DNA of 64,000 bases from JALYOC01 sp036675345 (GTDB lineage: Bacteria; Myxococcota; Myxococcia; Myxococcales; Myxococcaceae). The stretch covers positions 1 through 64,000 of the forward strand of contig JAKFFE010000044.1 of NCBI GenBank assembly GCA_036675345.1, given 5' to 3'. The position numbers and the translations under genes are program-made. Each line of letters opens with the position of its first letter. Position 1 is the first letter of the stretch. Below, in pieces: positions 43,747 through 54,409 of this stretch. The notes below the pieces were generated by a model. That model made no database searches. It saw nothing but the letters and a program-made list of their open reading frames with translations, and had not been told where the DNA came from.

Positions 43747-45516
43747 ATGAGCGAAGCGGTCCGTTATCGCGTCTCGATGCCCCGGCCCCACTCCCATCTG
43801 TTCGAGGTGGAGGCCCGGTTCCCCGCCGGCGCGGACACCCTGCGCGCGGTGCTCCCGGTGTGGACCCCCGGTAGCTACCTGGTCCGGGAGTACGCCCGTC
43901 ACCTCCAGGACGTGACCGCGGTGGACGCGGCCGGCAAGCCGGTGCCCTGCGAGCGCACCGACAAGCGGACCTTCGTGATCCAGGCCAACGGTGAGCCGAT
44001 CACCCTCCGCTATCGCGTCTACGCCAACGAGCTCACCGTCCGCACCAGCCACCTGGACGGGAGCCACGGGTACTTCAATGGGGCCACGGTGTTCCTGTAC
44101 TCGGAGGAGCTGCGCCACCGGCCGCACCGGGTGCGGGTGGACGCGCCGGAGGGCTGGACGCCGTTCGCGGCGCTGGATCGCGACGGGGAGGACTTCGTTG
44201 CCCGCGACTACGACGAGCTGCTGGACACCCCCTTCGAGGTCGGCCCCCACACGCCGCTGAAGTTCATGGCCGCCGGGGTCCCGCACGAGGTGATCATCTG
44301 GGGCGACCCCAAGCCCGACGGACAGCGGATCACCGAGGAGCTGCGGAAGATCTGCGAGACCGAGGCCGCGCTCTTCGGCGGGTTGCCGCTCCAGCGCTAC
44401 CTGTTCCTGGTGTATCTGACCGACAAGGGCCGCGGGGGGCTGGAGCATCTGGCCTCCACCGCCCTGCTCTACCCGCGCTTTGCCCTCAACAACCCCAAGG
44501 GCTGGGAGGACTTCCTCACCCTGGCGGCCCACGAGTATTTCCACCTGTGGAACGTGAAGCGGATCAAGCCGCGCGCGCTGGTCCCCTTCGACTACTCGCA
44601 GGAGAACTACACCCGCCTGCTGTGGGCGTTCGAGGGCACCACCTCCTATTACGACAACCTGCTGGTGCGTCGCGCCGGGCTGATGTCCGGGGCGCGGTAC
44701 CTGACCCGGCTGGGCGAGTCGCTGACCGCGCTGCACGGCACCCCGGGGCGCAAGGTCCAGACGCTGGTGGAGGCGTCGTTCGTTTCCTGGATCAAGCACT
44801 ACCGGCCGGATGAGAACTCGGCCAACAGCGCCATCTCCTACTACCTCAAGGGGGAGCTGGTGGCGGCGCTGCTGGACCTGGAGATCCGCCGGCTGACCTC
44901 CGATCGCCAGAGCCTGGACGACGTGATGCGGCTGCTGTGGACCCGCTACGGAGATGGGAGCGGAGTGCCCGAGGAGGGGGTGGAGGCGGCGGCGAAGGAG
45001 ATCGCCGGGGAGGGGCTGCAGCCCTTCTTCGATCGCGCCCTGCGCTCCACCGAGGAGCTGGACTATTCGCCCCTGGCCCACGTGGGGCTGGAGGCGCGCT
45101 TCCGGATCAAGGAGTCGCCGCAGGACAAGGGCGGGGGCCCGGCCCGGAACAAGGACGCCAAGGTGGGCGGGTACCTGGGGATCCTCCCCAAGGGCTCGGC
45201 CTCGATTGGCGCGGTGCTGGAGGGTTCGCCGGCGATGGAGGCCGGGCTGTACCCGGACGATGATCTGGTGGCGCTGGATGGGTTCAAGGTGGATGCGAAC
45301 GCGCTGCTCTCCCGCTGCGAGGACCGCAAGCCGGGGGACACCTGCCAGATCACTGTCTTCCGCCGCGACCGCCTGATGGAGGTGACTGTGCGGCTGGGGC
45401 AGAAGCCGGCCGACGCGGTCTACCTGGCCCGGGTGGATCAGCCGACCGCGGCCCAGAAGGCCGCCTACCAGGCGTGGCTGGGCGAGCGCTGGGATGAGCC
45501 GGGAGCCATCGCCTAG
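43747..45516 (+). CDS. M61 family peptidase (glycyl aminopeptidase-like) with PDZ domain
   Basis: 589 residues. N-terminal beta domain, zinc motif HEYFH at residues 262-266 inside AAHEYFHLWNVKR, a downstream Glu helix (RLLWAFEGTTSYYDN), and a C-terminal PDZ domain (about 465-560; GYLGILP, GSPAMEAGLYPDDDL). Family members remove N-terminal Gly or Ala from peptides. No signal peptide, so cytoplasmic. Length is typical for M61. ATG at 43747, 35 bases from the divergent fusion gene. Confidence 0.92.
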   Translation: MSEAVRYRVSMPRPHSHLFEVEARFPAGADTLRAVLPVWTPGSYLVREYARHLQDVTAVDAAGKPVPCERTDKRTFVIQANGEPITLRYRVYANELTVRTSHLDGSHGYFNGATVFLYSEELRHRPHRVRVDAPEGWTPFAALDRDGEDFVARDYDELLDTPFEVGPHTPLKFMAAGVPHEVIIWGDPKPDGQRITEELRKICETEAALFGGLPLQRYLFLVYLTDKGRGGLEHLASTALLYPRFALNNPKGWEDFLTLAAHEYFHLWNVKRIKPRALVPFDYSQENYTRLLWAFEGTTSYYDNLLVRRAGLMSGARYLTRLGESLTALHGTPGRKVQTLVEASFVSWIKHYRPDENSANSAISYYLKGELVAALLDLEIRRLTSDRQSLDDVMRLLWTRYGDGSGVPEEGVEAAAKEIAGEGLQPFFDRALRSTEELDYSPLAHVGLEARFRIKESPQDKGGGPARNKDAKVGGYLGILPKGSASIGAVLEGSPAMEAGLYPDDDLVALDGFKVDANALLSRCEDRKPGDTCQITVFRRDRLMEVTVRLGQKPADAVYLARVDQPTAAQKAAYQAWLGERWDEPGAIA

Positions 45517-45623
45517 AGGGGCATCCGCGGCGACCAGGCAGGCTGGCCGCGACGGGCCGAAGACCGTCCTGGCGAGTGGCCGTCGTTGTCGCGGCCGGCG
45601 GTCGTCCTGTACCTTCCCTGGCC

Positions 45624-46465
45624 ATGTCCAGCGTCCAGAAGCTGCTGTCCCTGTCGGTCCCGGAGCTGCGGGAGCGCTTCCTGGATTCCCAGCGCGCGGT
45701 GCCGACCGGCTTTCTGGACGCGCTGGAGACGGACCAGCGGGCGGGAGCCCGGGACCTCGCCCGGAAGATCCGCGAGAAGCGGCACAAGAACCGGGCGGAA
45801 GGTCAGCGACTGAGGAACCTCCTCAAGTTCGAGACCGAGCTGTGGGAGTCCGGGGTGGAGTACATCGCCGGGGTGGACGAGGCCGGGATGGCGCCGCTGG
45901 CCGGACCGGTGGTGGCCGCGGCGGTGATCCTCCCCCGCGGCTACAAGCTGCGCGGGCTGGACGACTCCAAGAAGATCCTGGACGAGGCCAAGCGCGAGGA
46001 GCTGGCCAAGCACATCAAGGCGGACGCGCTCTGCTGGTCGGTGGGCCGCGCCGAGGTGGAGGAGATCGATCAGCTGAACATCTACCACGCCGGTCTGCTG
46101 GCGATGCGGCGGGCGGCGACCTCACTGCCCACCACCCCCGGCTTCGTGCTGGTGGATGCCAGGAAGATCCCGGAGTACGAGATCCCCCAGCGGGGAATCA
46201 TCCATGGAGATGCCCTGTCGCTCTCCATCGCCGCGGCGTCGATCATCGCCAAGACCACCCGAGACGCCTGGATGGCGCAGATGGACACCCTCTACCCCGG
46301 CTACGGCTTCGCCGAGCACAAGGGCTACCCCACTCCCTTCCACTGCCAGGCCCTCAAACGCCTGGGCGCGGTGGTGATCCACCGCCGCAGCTTCAACCGC
46401 GTCCGAGAAGTCCTGGGCCTGGACCCGGTCCAGACCGATCTCTTCACCGCACCCGAAGCCGACGG

Positions 46466-46469
<4 letters not shown>
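45624..46469 (+). CDS. rnhB: Ribonuclease HII with altered GRG motif
   Basis: 281 residues. Cuts RNA in RNA-DNA duplexes, including single ribonucleotides. The acidic residues are present: Asp85 and Glu86 in VDEAG, Asp in VLVDARKI, and Asp in IAKTTRDAW. However, the segment normally DEAGRGP is DEAGMAP (residues 85-91), so the Gly-Arg-Gly motif that recognises the RNA-DNA junction is Gly-Met-Ala. There is also an N-terminal helical extension of about 75 residues. Start ATG at 45624, though an in-frame GTG lies upstream. Its stop overlaps the convergent acetyl-CoA synthetase by 4 bases. Confidence 0.9.
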
Positions 46470-48406
<1,937 letters not shown>

Positions 48407-48505
48407 GTGCGCAGGCTCCCTGGGGCGAGGCTTCTCGCTCGAGGGTACCGATCTAGGTTCATCCCCCCCACCCCACAAGGGCTCCGGGGACGGTGCGTCT
48501 GGAAC

Positions 48506-48973
48506 TTACTGACGGTCCGCCCGGTAGGTGACCGACAGTTCGCACTCGCAGGCGTTCTCCGCCCGGGAGTGGGTGCGGACGGTGAGCGCGCCTTCGAACT
48601 GGGTGGGGGTGCGGGTGATCGCGGTCAGGTGCACCGCCAGCTGATCCACCTGGCAGCTGCCCCCGGAGGCCAGCGGCACCGCGACCTCCTCCGCGGTCCC
48701 GTCCGCGTAGAACTCCTCGGCCGAGTAGCGGTAGTAGCCGATCAGCCCCAGCTCCAGCAGCTGGTACTCGATCCGCACGTAGTCTCCGGAGCGGACCATC
48801 ACCCCGTCCCACAGGCCGGAGGCGGGCAGCAGCCCGCACGGGTCCTGGAGGATCTCCAGCTCGGTGAAGGCGTAGGGGCCCTCTTCCAGGTCGTGGCCAC
48901 GGCTGCCGACGCAGGCCAGCGCCGCCGCGGCCAGCACCATGCAAAGGGACTGCGCAACCCGGGTCGAGCGCAC
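48506..48973 (-). CDS. Small lipoprotein of unknown function
   Basis: 155 residues. GTG start, signal with lipobox ALAC and Cys at about residue 21. Beta-rich soluble part with six further Cys that could pair, including a CEC triplet near the end. No recognised domain. It is divergent from the site-2-protease-like gene with a 52-base gap. Probably outer-membrane bound. Confidence 0.72.
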   Translation of the reverse strand: MRSTRVAQSLCMVLAAAALACVGSRGHDLEEGPYAFTELEILQDPCGLLPASGLWDGVMVRSGDYVRIEYQLLELGLIGYYRYSAEEFYADGTAEEVAVPLASGGSCQVDQLAVHLTAITRTPTQFEGALTVRTHSRAENACECELSVTYRADRQ

Positions 48974-49025
48974 GGCGCGATACTAAGGTGGCAGCGCCGC
49001 CGGAGCACGAGATACTGACCGCTCC

Positions 49026-49970
49026 GTGTTCGTGCTCGCCGCATTGGTGTCCCTGGGAGTGGCCCTCTGGGTCCACGAGGCCGGCCACGTGCTGACCGCC
49101 CGGCTGGTCGGGCTGCGGGTGCATCGGCTGGTGTTCGGACTGGGGCCCCGGCTGCTGACCCGGTGGCCGGGGGGAATGGAGCTGGTGATCCGGGCCCTGC
49201 CGCTGTGGGCGGAGTCGGCGGTGGAGGTGGAGACCCCGGACGCGCCGGGACGGCCGGGTCGCCGGGCGCTGGTGCTGCTGTGCGGTCCGCTGATCAGCCT
49301 CGCCTTCGGACTCTCGGTGCTCACCGGGCTGCACCTGGCCGGGACCCACGTGGTGGTGCCGCTGACGGTGGGACAGATCCAGCCGGGGTCGGAGGCGGCG
49401 CGCGCCCAGCTGCTGCCGGGCGATCGGGTGGAGCAGGTCAACGGCGCGTCGGTGGCCAACTGGCGGGAGCTGACCGAGCGGATCGAGGAGGGCTCCGGCA
49501 CTCCGCTGGCGCTGTCGATCCGCCGGGGAGAGAGCCAGCTGGAGGTCAGCCTGGTCCCCCGTCCGGACGCGGAGGGGATGGGACGGATCGGCATCTCCCA
49601 GCAGTACGTCTTCCGGCGGCTGCCCCTGGGCGAGGCGGTGGAGTCCGCCGCCCTCCATTCCTGGAGCGTGGTCCGGGACGTGGTGGTGGGCGCGCTGACC
49701 CCGCGGCGCTTCTCTCCCCGGGAGCTGAGCACCGGCTGGGGGCTGGATCGCTGGCTGCGCGCCCTGGCCTCGGTCTCGGTGCTGCTGGGCGCGCTGCACC
49801 TGGTCCCGCTGCCGCCGCTGGACACCGGAGCGGCGCTGCTGGCCCTGGCGGAGCGACGCCGGAGGGCGCCCTACTCCCCCACCCAGCGTGCGGCGATCCA
49901 GCTGGGGGGCTTTCTGCTGCTGGCCGGGCTGGCGGTCGCCGCCGCCCTCTTCCGCGCCGGCCGGCTGTAG
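49026..49970 (+). CDS. Site-2-protease (M50) family membrane metalloprotease with PDZ
   Basis: 314 residues. Zinc motif HEAGH at residues 17-21 in the first membrane helix, a PDZ domain at about 110-185 (VGQIQPGSEAARAQLLPGDRVEQVNG), and a second motif LPPLDTG near residue 262, where RseP has LDG. About four membrane helices. Smaller than RseP (one PDZ domain), so it may act on a different substrate. GTG start. A second, classical RseP lies at 54825-56453. Convergent with the MoaD-MoaE gene. Confidence 0.85.
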   Translation: MFVLAALVSLGVALWVHEAGHVLTARLVGLRVHRLVFGLGPRLLTRWPGGMELVIRALPLWAESAVEVETPDAPGRPGRRALVLLCGPLISLAFGLSVLTGLHLAGTHVVVPLTVGQIQPGSEAARAQLLPGDRVEQVNGASVANWRELTERIEEGSGTPLALSIRRGESQLEVSLVPRPDAEGMGRIGISQQYVFRRLPLGEAVESAALHSWSVVRDVVVGALTPRRFSPRELSTGWGLDRWLRALASVSVLLGALHLVPLPPLDTGAALLALAERRRRAPYSPTQRAAIQLGGFLLLAGLAVAAALFRAGRL

Positions 49971-49973
49971 CCC

Positions 49974-50636
49974 TCAGGGTCCGAGGCCGACCCAGACCTC
50001 GCCGTCCTCGTACTGCTCCTTCTTCCAGATCGGCGCGTCCTGCTTGAGCCGTTCGATCGCGTGGCGGCAGGCGGCAAACGCCGCGTCCCGGTGCGGGGCG
50101 GCGGCGGCGATCACCACCGCCAGCTCGCCGGGCAGCAGCGTCCCCACCCGGTGGACGATCGCCAGCTGGGATCCTGGCCACTGCTGCTGGGCCTCGGCGG
50201 CGATCCGCTCGAAGGTCTGCTCGGCCATCGGGGCGTAGGCCTCGTACTCCAGCCGCTCCACCTTGCGGCCCCGGGTCAGGTTGCGGACGCTGCCGGTGAA
50301 GGTCACCACCCCGCCCATCCCGTCGGCGGCGACCGCGTCCACCACCTCGGAGAGCTGCAGCGGGCGGTCCACCACCCGGAACAGCCCGCCTCCGCCGCCG
50401 GCCACCGGAGGGATCAAGGCCACCTCCGCGCCGTCGGGGATCACGCTGTCCGGGGCCACGAACTCCTGGTTCACCGCCACCCGCAGGTGGGGCAGCAGCG
50501 GTCCCAGCGGAGGGTGCCGCTGGGCCAGCTGCGCGGTCAGCGCGCGCACGGTCAGCCCGGAGGCGACCTCCAGCGGCTCCTCCTCCCGCCCGGCCCGCTC
50601 GCGCGCGGCGGCGAAGTACAGGACGGTCAGCCGCAT
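49974..50636 (-). CDS. moaX: MoaD-MoaE fusion (molybdopterin synthase)
   Basis: 220 residues. Residues 1-81 are MoaD, ending PPVAGG; residues 85-220 are MoaE, with RGRKVERLEYEAY and the active-site IWKKEQYEDG. Converts precursor Z to molybdopterin using sulfur carried on the MoaD C-terminal Gly-Gly. In this fusion the GG is internal, so the protein must be cut after Gly81 to work, as shown for Mycobacterium MoaX. A rhodanese-MoeB protein elsewhere in the window could sulfurate it. Fusion confirmed by continuous frame. Cytoplasmic. Confidence 0.92.
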   Translation of the reverse strand: MRLTVLYFAAARERAGREEEPLEVASGLTVRALTAQLAQRHPPLGPLLPHLRVAVNQEFVAPDSVIPDGAEVALIPPVAGGGGGLFRVVDRPLQLSEVVDAVAADGMGGVVTFTGSVRNLTRGRKVERLEYEAYAPMAEQTFERIAAEAQQQWPGSQLAIVHRVGTLLPGELAVVIAAAAPHRDAAFAACRHAIERLKQDAPIWKKEQYEDGEVWVGLGP

Positions 50637-50640
50637 GGAC

Positions 50641-51402
50641 CTAGAACTCCAGCGCCAGCCCGAACATCCAGTGCCGGGTGGAGAGGTTCAGCCCGTCCCG
50701 CCCGAAGTTGTTCACGTCGGCGTAGGTGAACTCGGCGAACAGGTAGCTGTGGTTCACGCCCAGATCGGAGTCGAAGTCGCGCGCCAGCCGCGGCTCCAGG
50801 AAGTCCATCAGGAAGCTGATCCCCAGGGTGCCGGCGTACCCGAACCGGGTGCCGATCGCCTTCTGTTCTCCCACCTGCTCCAGCTCTCCGCCCTTGCTGA
50901 CCCACCACGGGGTGGCGGCCAGCCCGGCCTTGGCGTAGGGCACGAAGGGGATGTTGAACTTCAGCGCCGCCCAGTCGAACCGGTAGACCGCGTGCAGCCG
51001 CAGGGGCAGCACCATCAGTCCGGTGGCCTCGGCCGCGTCGCCGGTGATGTTGCCCGACCCGTCGATCACCTGGGCCCGGCCGTACTTCTCCGCGTAGCCC
51101 ACCGAGAACCCGACTCCGGCGGTGCCGATGCCCTGGTAGAAGTAGCGTTCCATCTCCAGCTCCAGCAGCAGCATCCCGGAGGAGCCAAAGGCGTCCTCAT
51201 AGGGATCACCGCTGAGGCCGTCCTCCTCTCCGATCAGCGGCCGGATGCTGCCCAGCTTGATCTCCAGCATCTGGTTCTTGGGGGACTCCATCCGGGTGGT
51301 CGCGCCGACCACCGTGGAGCCCTGGGCCAGCACCGGAGTGGAGGTCAGGCCCAGCACCAGCCCGCCCACCACCGCCCAGCCATTGCGCCGCGACTTCTTC
51401 AC
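50641..51402 (-). CDS. Outer-membrane beta-barrel protein (MXAN_2562-like)
   Basis: 253 residues. Signal peptide ends with TPVLAQ, followed by alternating amphipathic strands and a C-terminal Phe (GLALEF), the standard barrel end. I recall an NCBI family named MXAN_2562 for such proteins, next to MXAN_2561; this was not checked. GTG start at 51402 with AGGAGG at ideal spacing, overlapping the upstream stop (GTGA), so the two are translated together. Function unknown. Confidence 0.82.
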   Translation of the reverse strand: MKKSRRNGWAVVGGLVLGLTSTPVLAQGSTVVGATTRMESPKNQMLEIKLGSIRPLIGEEDGLSGDPYEDAFGSSGMLLLELEMERYFYQGIGTAGVGFSVGYAEKYGRAQVIDGSGNITGDAAEATGLMVLPLRLHAVYRFDWAALKFNIPFVPYAKAGLAATPWWVSKGGELEQVGEQKAIGTRFGYAGTLGISFLMDFLEPRLARDFDSDLGVNHSYLFAEFTYADVNNFGRDGLNLSTRHWMFGLALEF

Positions 51403-52292
51403 CGCCGCCTCCTGAAGCAAGACGCGCCGAGCACCACCAGCATCAGCGCAGAGATCATCGAACCGCCGCCCACCGCCGAACAGCCACCCTCTTCGGCGCC
51501 GCCCAGCCGGCGGTAGTTGCCAAAGAACCCCTCGCTGGCCTGGGGAGTCCCGCTCAGCTCCGCGGAGACCTCGCTGCGGTTGGACACCAGATCCTCAGCG
51601 AAGGCCTTCACCGAGTACGAGGTGCCGTTGACCAGCCCCTCGATCCTCCCGCTGCCCGCCTCGGCGGAGAAGGTGGTGGCCTGGGCGTAGGACTCCTCCG
51701 GAGCAGAGGTCTCCTTGATGAACAGGAGCACGGTCACCGCGTCGGTCCCGGTGGTCACCCGGGCCTGCAGCGCGCCGTCCAGCGGGACCACCGCGTCCAG
51801 CACCGGGGTCGCCGGAGCCTTGGCGTCGTAGATCAGCTTGGGGAGGGAGGAGTTGGCCACCTTGGTGTTGCAGGTGGCGGGGAACCCGCCGTTCACGTCG
51901 AAGCGCCCACAACCGATGAAGGTCTGCTGGAAGCCCAGCGCGCCGCAACCGGAGCCGGCGTCCGCGCCTCCGGAGATCCCGGTCAGGTTGGAGAGCGGGA
52001 ACCTCCTGCTGCCGGAGCCGGAGGAGATCTCGGCAGCGGTGAACCCGTCCAGGATCAGATCGCCGCTCTGGGCTTCGTCTCCGCAGGCAGTCCGGGAGGT
52101 GACCCACAGGGAAAGACCGGTGCAGGGGGAGACACCCGCGACGTTGGCGGTCCAGTTCAGGGGGATGGTGGCGTCGCACTGGGTCGGTCCAACCACCAGC
52201 TCCGCCTCCTCCTGGAATTCGACCGTCAGGGTTCCGGTCTGCGCGAACGCAGCGGAAGAGATCACCAACAAGAGCAGGGGACCAAGACGCAT
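51399..52292 (-). CDS. Surface protein with MYXO-CTERM anchor (MXAN_2561-like)
   Basis: 297 residues. Signal peptide (ends AFAQ), a beta-rich body with Cys pairs, an FN3-like segment (about 170-260; TSYSVKAFAEDLVSNRS), and a C terminus of GGCSAVGGG, a hydrophobic helix and RRRR, a good MYXO-CTERM sorting signal. Such anchors are processed and held at the cell surface. It overlaps the barrel gene by 4 bases; the pair probably acts together in the outer membrane. ATG at 52292. Confidence 0.85.
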   Translation of the reverse strand: MRLGPLLLLVISSAAFAQTGTLTVEFQEEAELVVGPTQCDATIPLNWTANVAGVSPCTGLSLWVTSRTACGDEAQSGDLILDGFTAAEISSGSGSRRFPLSNLTGISGGADAGSGCGALGFQQTFIGCGRFDVNGGFPATCNTKVANSSLPKLIYDAKAPATPVLDAVVPLDGALQARVTTGTDAVTVLLFIKETSAPEESYAQATTFSAEAGSGRIEGLVNGTSYSVKAFAEDLVSNRSEVSAELSGTPQASEGFFGNYRRLGGAEEGGCSAVGGGSMISALMLVVLGASCFRRRR

Positions 52293-52332
52293 GGGGCGGG
52301 AAGTTAGCAAGCGACGGGCCACGGTCGTGAGG

Positions 52333-52363
52333 CTGCAACCCCAACAGTTCCAGCGGGTTGCAG
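52333..52363. promoter_or_regulatory. 9-base perfect inverted repeat in the intergenic gap
   Basis: CTGCAACCC and GGGTTGCAG, 13 bases apart, lie between the acidic-tail gene stop and the MYXO-CTERM gene start. It may terminate the leftward envelope operon or act as an operator for the next gene. Confidence 0.35.
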
Positions 52364-52415
52364 ACGGGCAACGGGAGCCCCGACCGGTCCGGAGGGGATC
52401 CGGTTTGCCAAAGTG

Positions 52416-53660
52416 TCAGTTCTTCGGGCCGCCATGGTCGTCCTCGTCCGACTCCGGGGCCTCCAGGTCCTCCTCGTCGTCGTCCTCCGCCTCCGGGTCC
52501 GCCTCGTCCTCCTCGTCGTCCTCCGACGGGGGGGCGGCCTCCTCGGCCGGGGCGGCGGGCGCCGACTCCTCGCCCTCCGAGGTGTCGTCCAGATCGTCGG
52601 TGTCGTCGTCCTCGTCTTCGTCCTGTTCGTCCGGATCGCCCAGCTCGGTGCCCAGCAGCACCTCCGCCGCCTCGAGGGCGTTGAGGGCGGCGCCGCGGCC
52701 GGCGTTGTCGATCACCGCGTACATCCGGATCCAGTCCGGGGCCTCGGGGACCGAGCGGATCCGTCCCACGTGCACCGAGTCGTCGGCGGTGACAGTCATC
52801 GTCAGCGGGTAGATCTTCTGGGTGGGATCATCCAGCAGCTTCAGTGCCTCCACCCCGCGCAAGGCATCCCGCACCGCCTCGGCGCTGACCGCGCTGCGCA
52901 GCCGCACCGCCAACGACAGCGCGTGGCCGTAGAAGATCGGGACCTGGATCGCGGTCAGCGACACCGCCACCCCGCGGCTGCCCTCGCCCCACAGCTGGCG
53001 GGTGTCGTCGATTGCCCACAGCTCCTCCTCCGTCCAGCCCTTCTCGGTCATCGTCCCCACCTGGGGGATGAGGTTGAAGCCCACCCGGTAGGGGAAGAAG
53101 GAGGGATCCGGATCGCGTCCGGAGAGCAGGGAGGTGGTCTGCTTCTCCAGCTCCCCCACCCCGCGCTCGCCGGAGGCGGAGACGCACATCAGGGCCGTCC
53201 CCTCCACCTGGAGGATCCCAAAGCGCTGCCGCAGCGGCTCCAGGGACAGCACCAGCGCGGTGGAAAGCGCGGAGGGGATGCGGACGATCCGCCCTCGCTG
53301 GGGGGTGAAGCTCTGGCCCTTGAACAGCGGGAAGGCCAGGGGGACGTCGCGGTTGCCGCGGAAGGCGGAGGAGGCGTCCACCACCCACGCGCCCGCCGCC
53401 TGCGCCGCCGGAGCCAGCTTCTCCGAGACCTCCGCCGGGGTGGCGAACAGCGCCACCGAGATCCCCCGGAAGCTCTCCGGGGTGGCCTTCTCGATCTCCA
53501 GCGACTCCTCCCCGTACTCCACCTCCGAACCCTCGCTGCGTTCGGAGCCGAGGATCGTCAGCTGGTCGGCGGGGAACCCGCGCTCCAGCAAGGCGGAGAG
53601 GATCTCCTTGCCCACCACGCCGCCACCACCCACCACTGCCACCTGGAGCTTGTTGTCCAT
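52416..53660 (-). CDS. Aspartate-semialdehyde dehydrogenase-like protein without catalytic Cys (USG-1-like)
   Basis: 414 residues. The fold matches ASADH (GGGGVVGKEIL, VVDASSAFR, GFNLIPQVG, VPIFYGH), but the catalytic NCST is replaced by PSALST (residues 129-134), and the conserved Arg before VPIF is Gln. It is therefore probably not a dehydrogenase; E. coli Usg shows a similar loss. The last 74 residues contain 41 Asp or Glu, an extreme acidic tail. AAGGAGG before ATG at 53660; TsaB ends 2 bases away. Last gene of the envelope operon. Possible regulatory or binding role. Confidence 0.9.
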   Translation of the reverse strand: MDNKLQVAVVGGGGVVGKEILSALLERGFPADQLTILGSERSEGSEVEYGEESLEIEKATPESFRGISVALFATPAEVSEKLAPAAQAAGAWVVDASSAFRGNRDVPLAFPLFKGQSFTPQRGRIVRIPSALSTALVLSLEPLRQRFGILQVEGTALMCVSASGERGVGELEKQTTSLLSGRDPDPSFFPYRVGFNLIPQVGTMTEKGWTEEELWAIDDTRQLWGEGSRGVAVSLTAIQVPIFYGHALSLAVRLRSAVSAEAVRDALRGVEALKLLDDPTQKIYPLTMTVTADDSVHVGRIRSVPEAPDWIRMYAVIDNAGRGAALNALEAAEVLLGTELGDPDEQDEDEDDDTDDLDDTSEGEESAPAAPAEEAAPPSEDDEEDEADPEAEDDDEEDLEAPESDEDDHGGPKN

Positions 53661-53662
53661 GG

Positions 53663-54394
53663 TCAATCCTCCTTGAGCCGCGCGGTCGGGGTTGGCCCCG
53701 GGAGCGGCGGAAACTTCGGGTTGCGTTCGGGCTCGGAGGCGCGGACGTACATCGGCTCGAGCGAAAAGAGTGCGGCCAGCTCCTGGGTGGCGGGGAACTG
53801 CGCCAGCCGGGCCACGTTCAGCGCCTGCGGCCAGGGCGCGGTGTCCAAGATCCGCTCCGGGGGAACTCCGGCGGCCTCGAAGGCGGCCCGGTACTGGGTC
53901 ACCGCCGGACCGAGGATCACCGCGCCCTCGGCCAGGGCGCGGGAGGCCAGCTCCGCGGGAGACATCGCGTCCTCCGGGGCCAGCCGCTCCACCGCCAGGC
54001 CGGTGCGGCGGAACACTCCCAGGTACAGGTCGTTGGTCCGGGCCACCGCGGTGAGGAACAGCGGCACCCCTTCCGGACCGTCCAGGGCCAGCGCGGCCAG
54101 GGAGGGGACTCCCACCAGCTTGATCCCCGCCGCGTAGGCCAGCCCCTTCACCGAGGCCATCCCGATCCGCAGCCCGGTGAACGATCCCGGCCCCAGCCCG
54201 AGGGCGATCCCCTCCAGCTGCTCCGGGCGCAGCCGGTGGCGGTCCAGCAGCTCGCCGATCGCCGAGGGCAGCATCTCGGTCTGCTTGGTGGGCGGGCCGA
54301 CGGTGACTGTCTCCACCGCACGGGCGTCAACGCCATGCCCCTCCACCAGGGCCAGGGAGAGGGTCAGGGTGGAGGTGTCCAAGGAGAGGTACAT
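53663..54394 (-). CDS. tsaB: tRNA threonylcarbamoyladenosine protein TsaB
   Basis: 243 residues. ASKHA fold with LSLDTST at the start and GLGPGSFTGLRIGMASVKGLA, both hallmarks of TsaB. Works with TsaD and TsaE to make t6A37 in tRNAs that read ANN codons. ATG at 54394. Follows rlpA by 15 bases and precedes the ASADH-like gene by 2. TsaD and TsaE are not in the window. Cytoplasmic. Confidence 0.95.
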   Translation of the reverse strand: MYLSLDTSTLTLSLALVEGHGVDARAVETVTVGPPTKQTEMLPSAIGELLDRHRLRPEQLEGIALGLGPGSFTGLRIGMASVKGLAYAAGIKLVGVPSLAALALDGPEGVPLFLTAVARTNDLYLGVFRRTGLAVERLAPEDAMSPAELASRALAEGAVILGPAVTQYRAAFEAAGVPPERILDTAPWPQALNVARLAQFPATQELAALFSLEPMYVRASEPERNPKFPPLPGPTPTARLKED

Positions 54395-54409
54395 GGTGCG
54401 CCAGACCTC

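Noticed and set aside
41246..43750. 834-residue rightward open frame over the membrane/spermidine-synthase fusion
   Set aside because: Gln/His/Arg-rich shadow frame; the leftward protein has recognisable membrane and Rossmann motifs.
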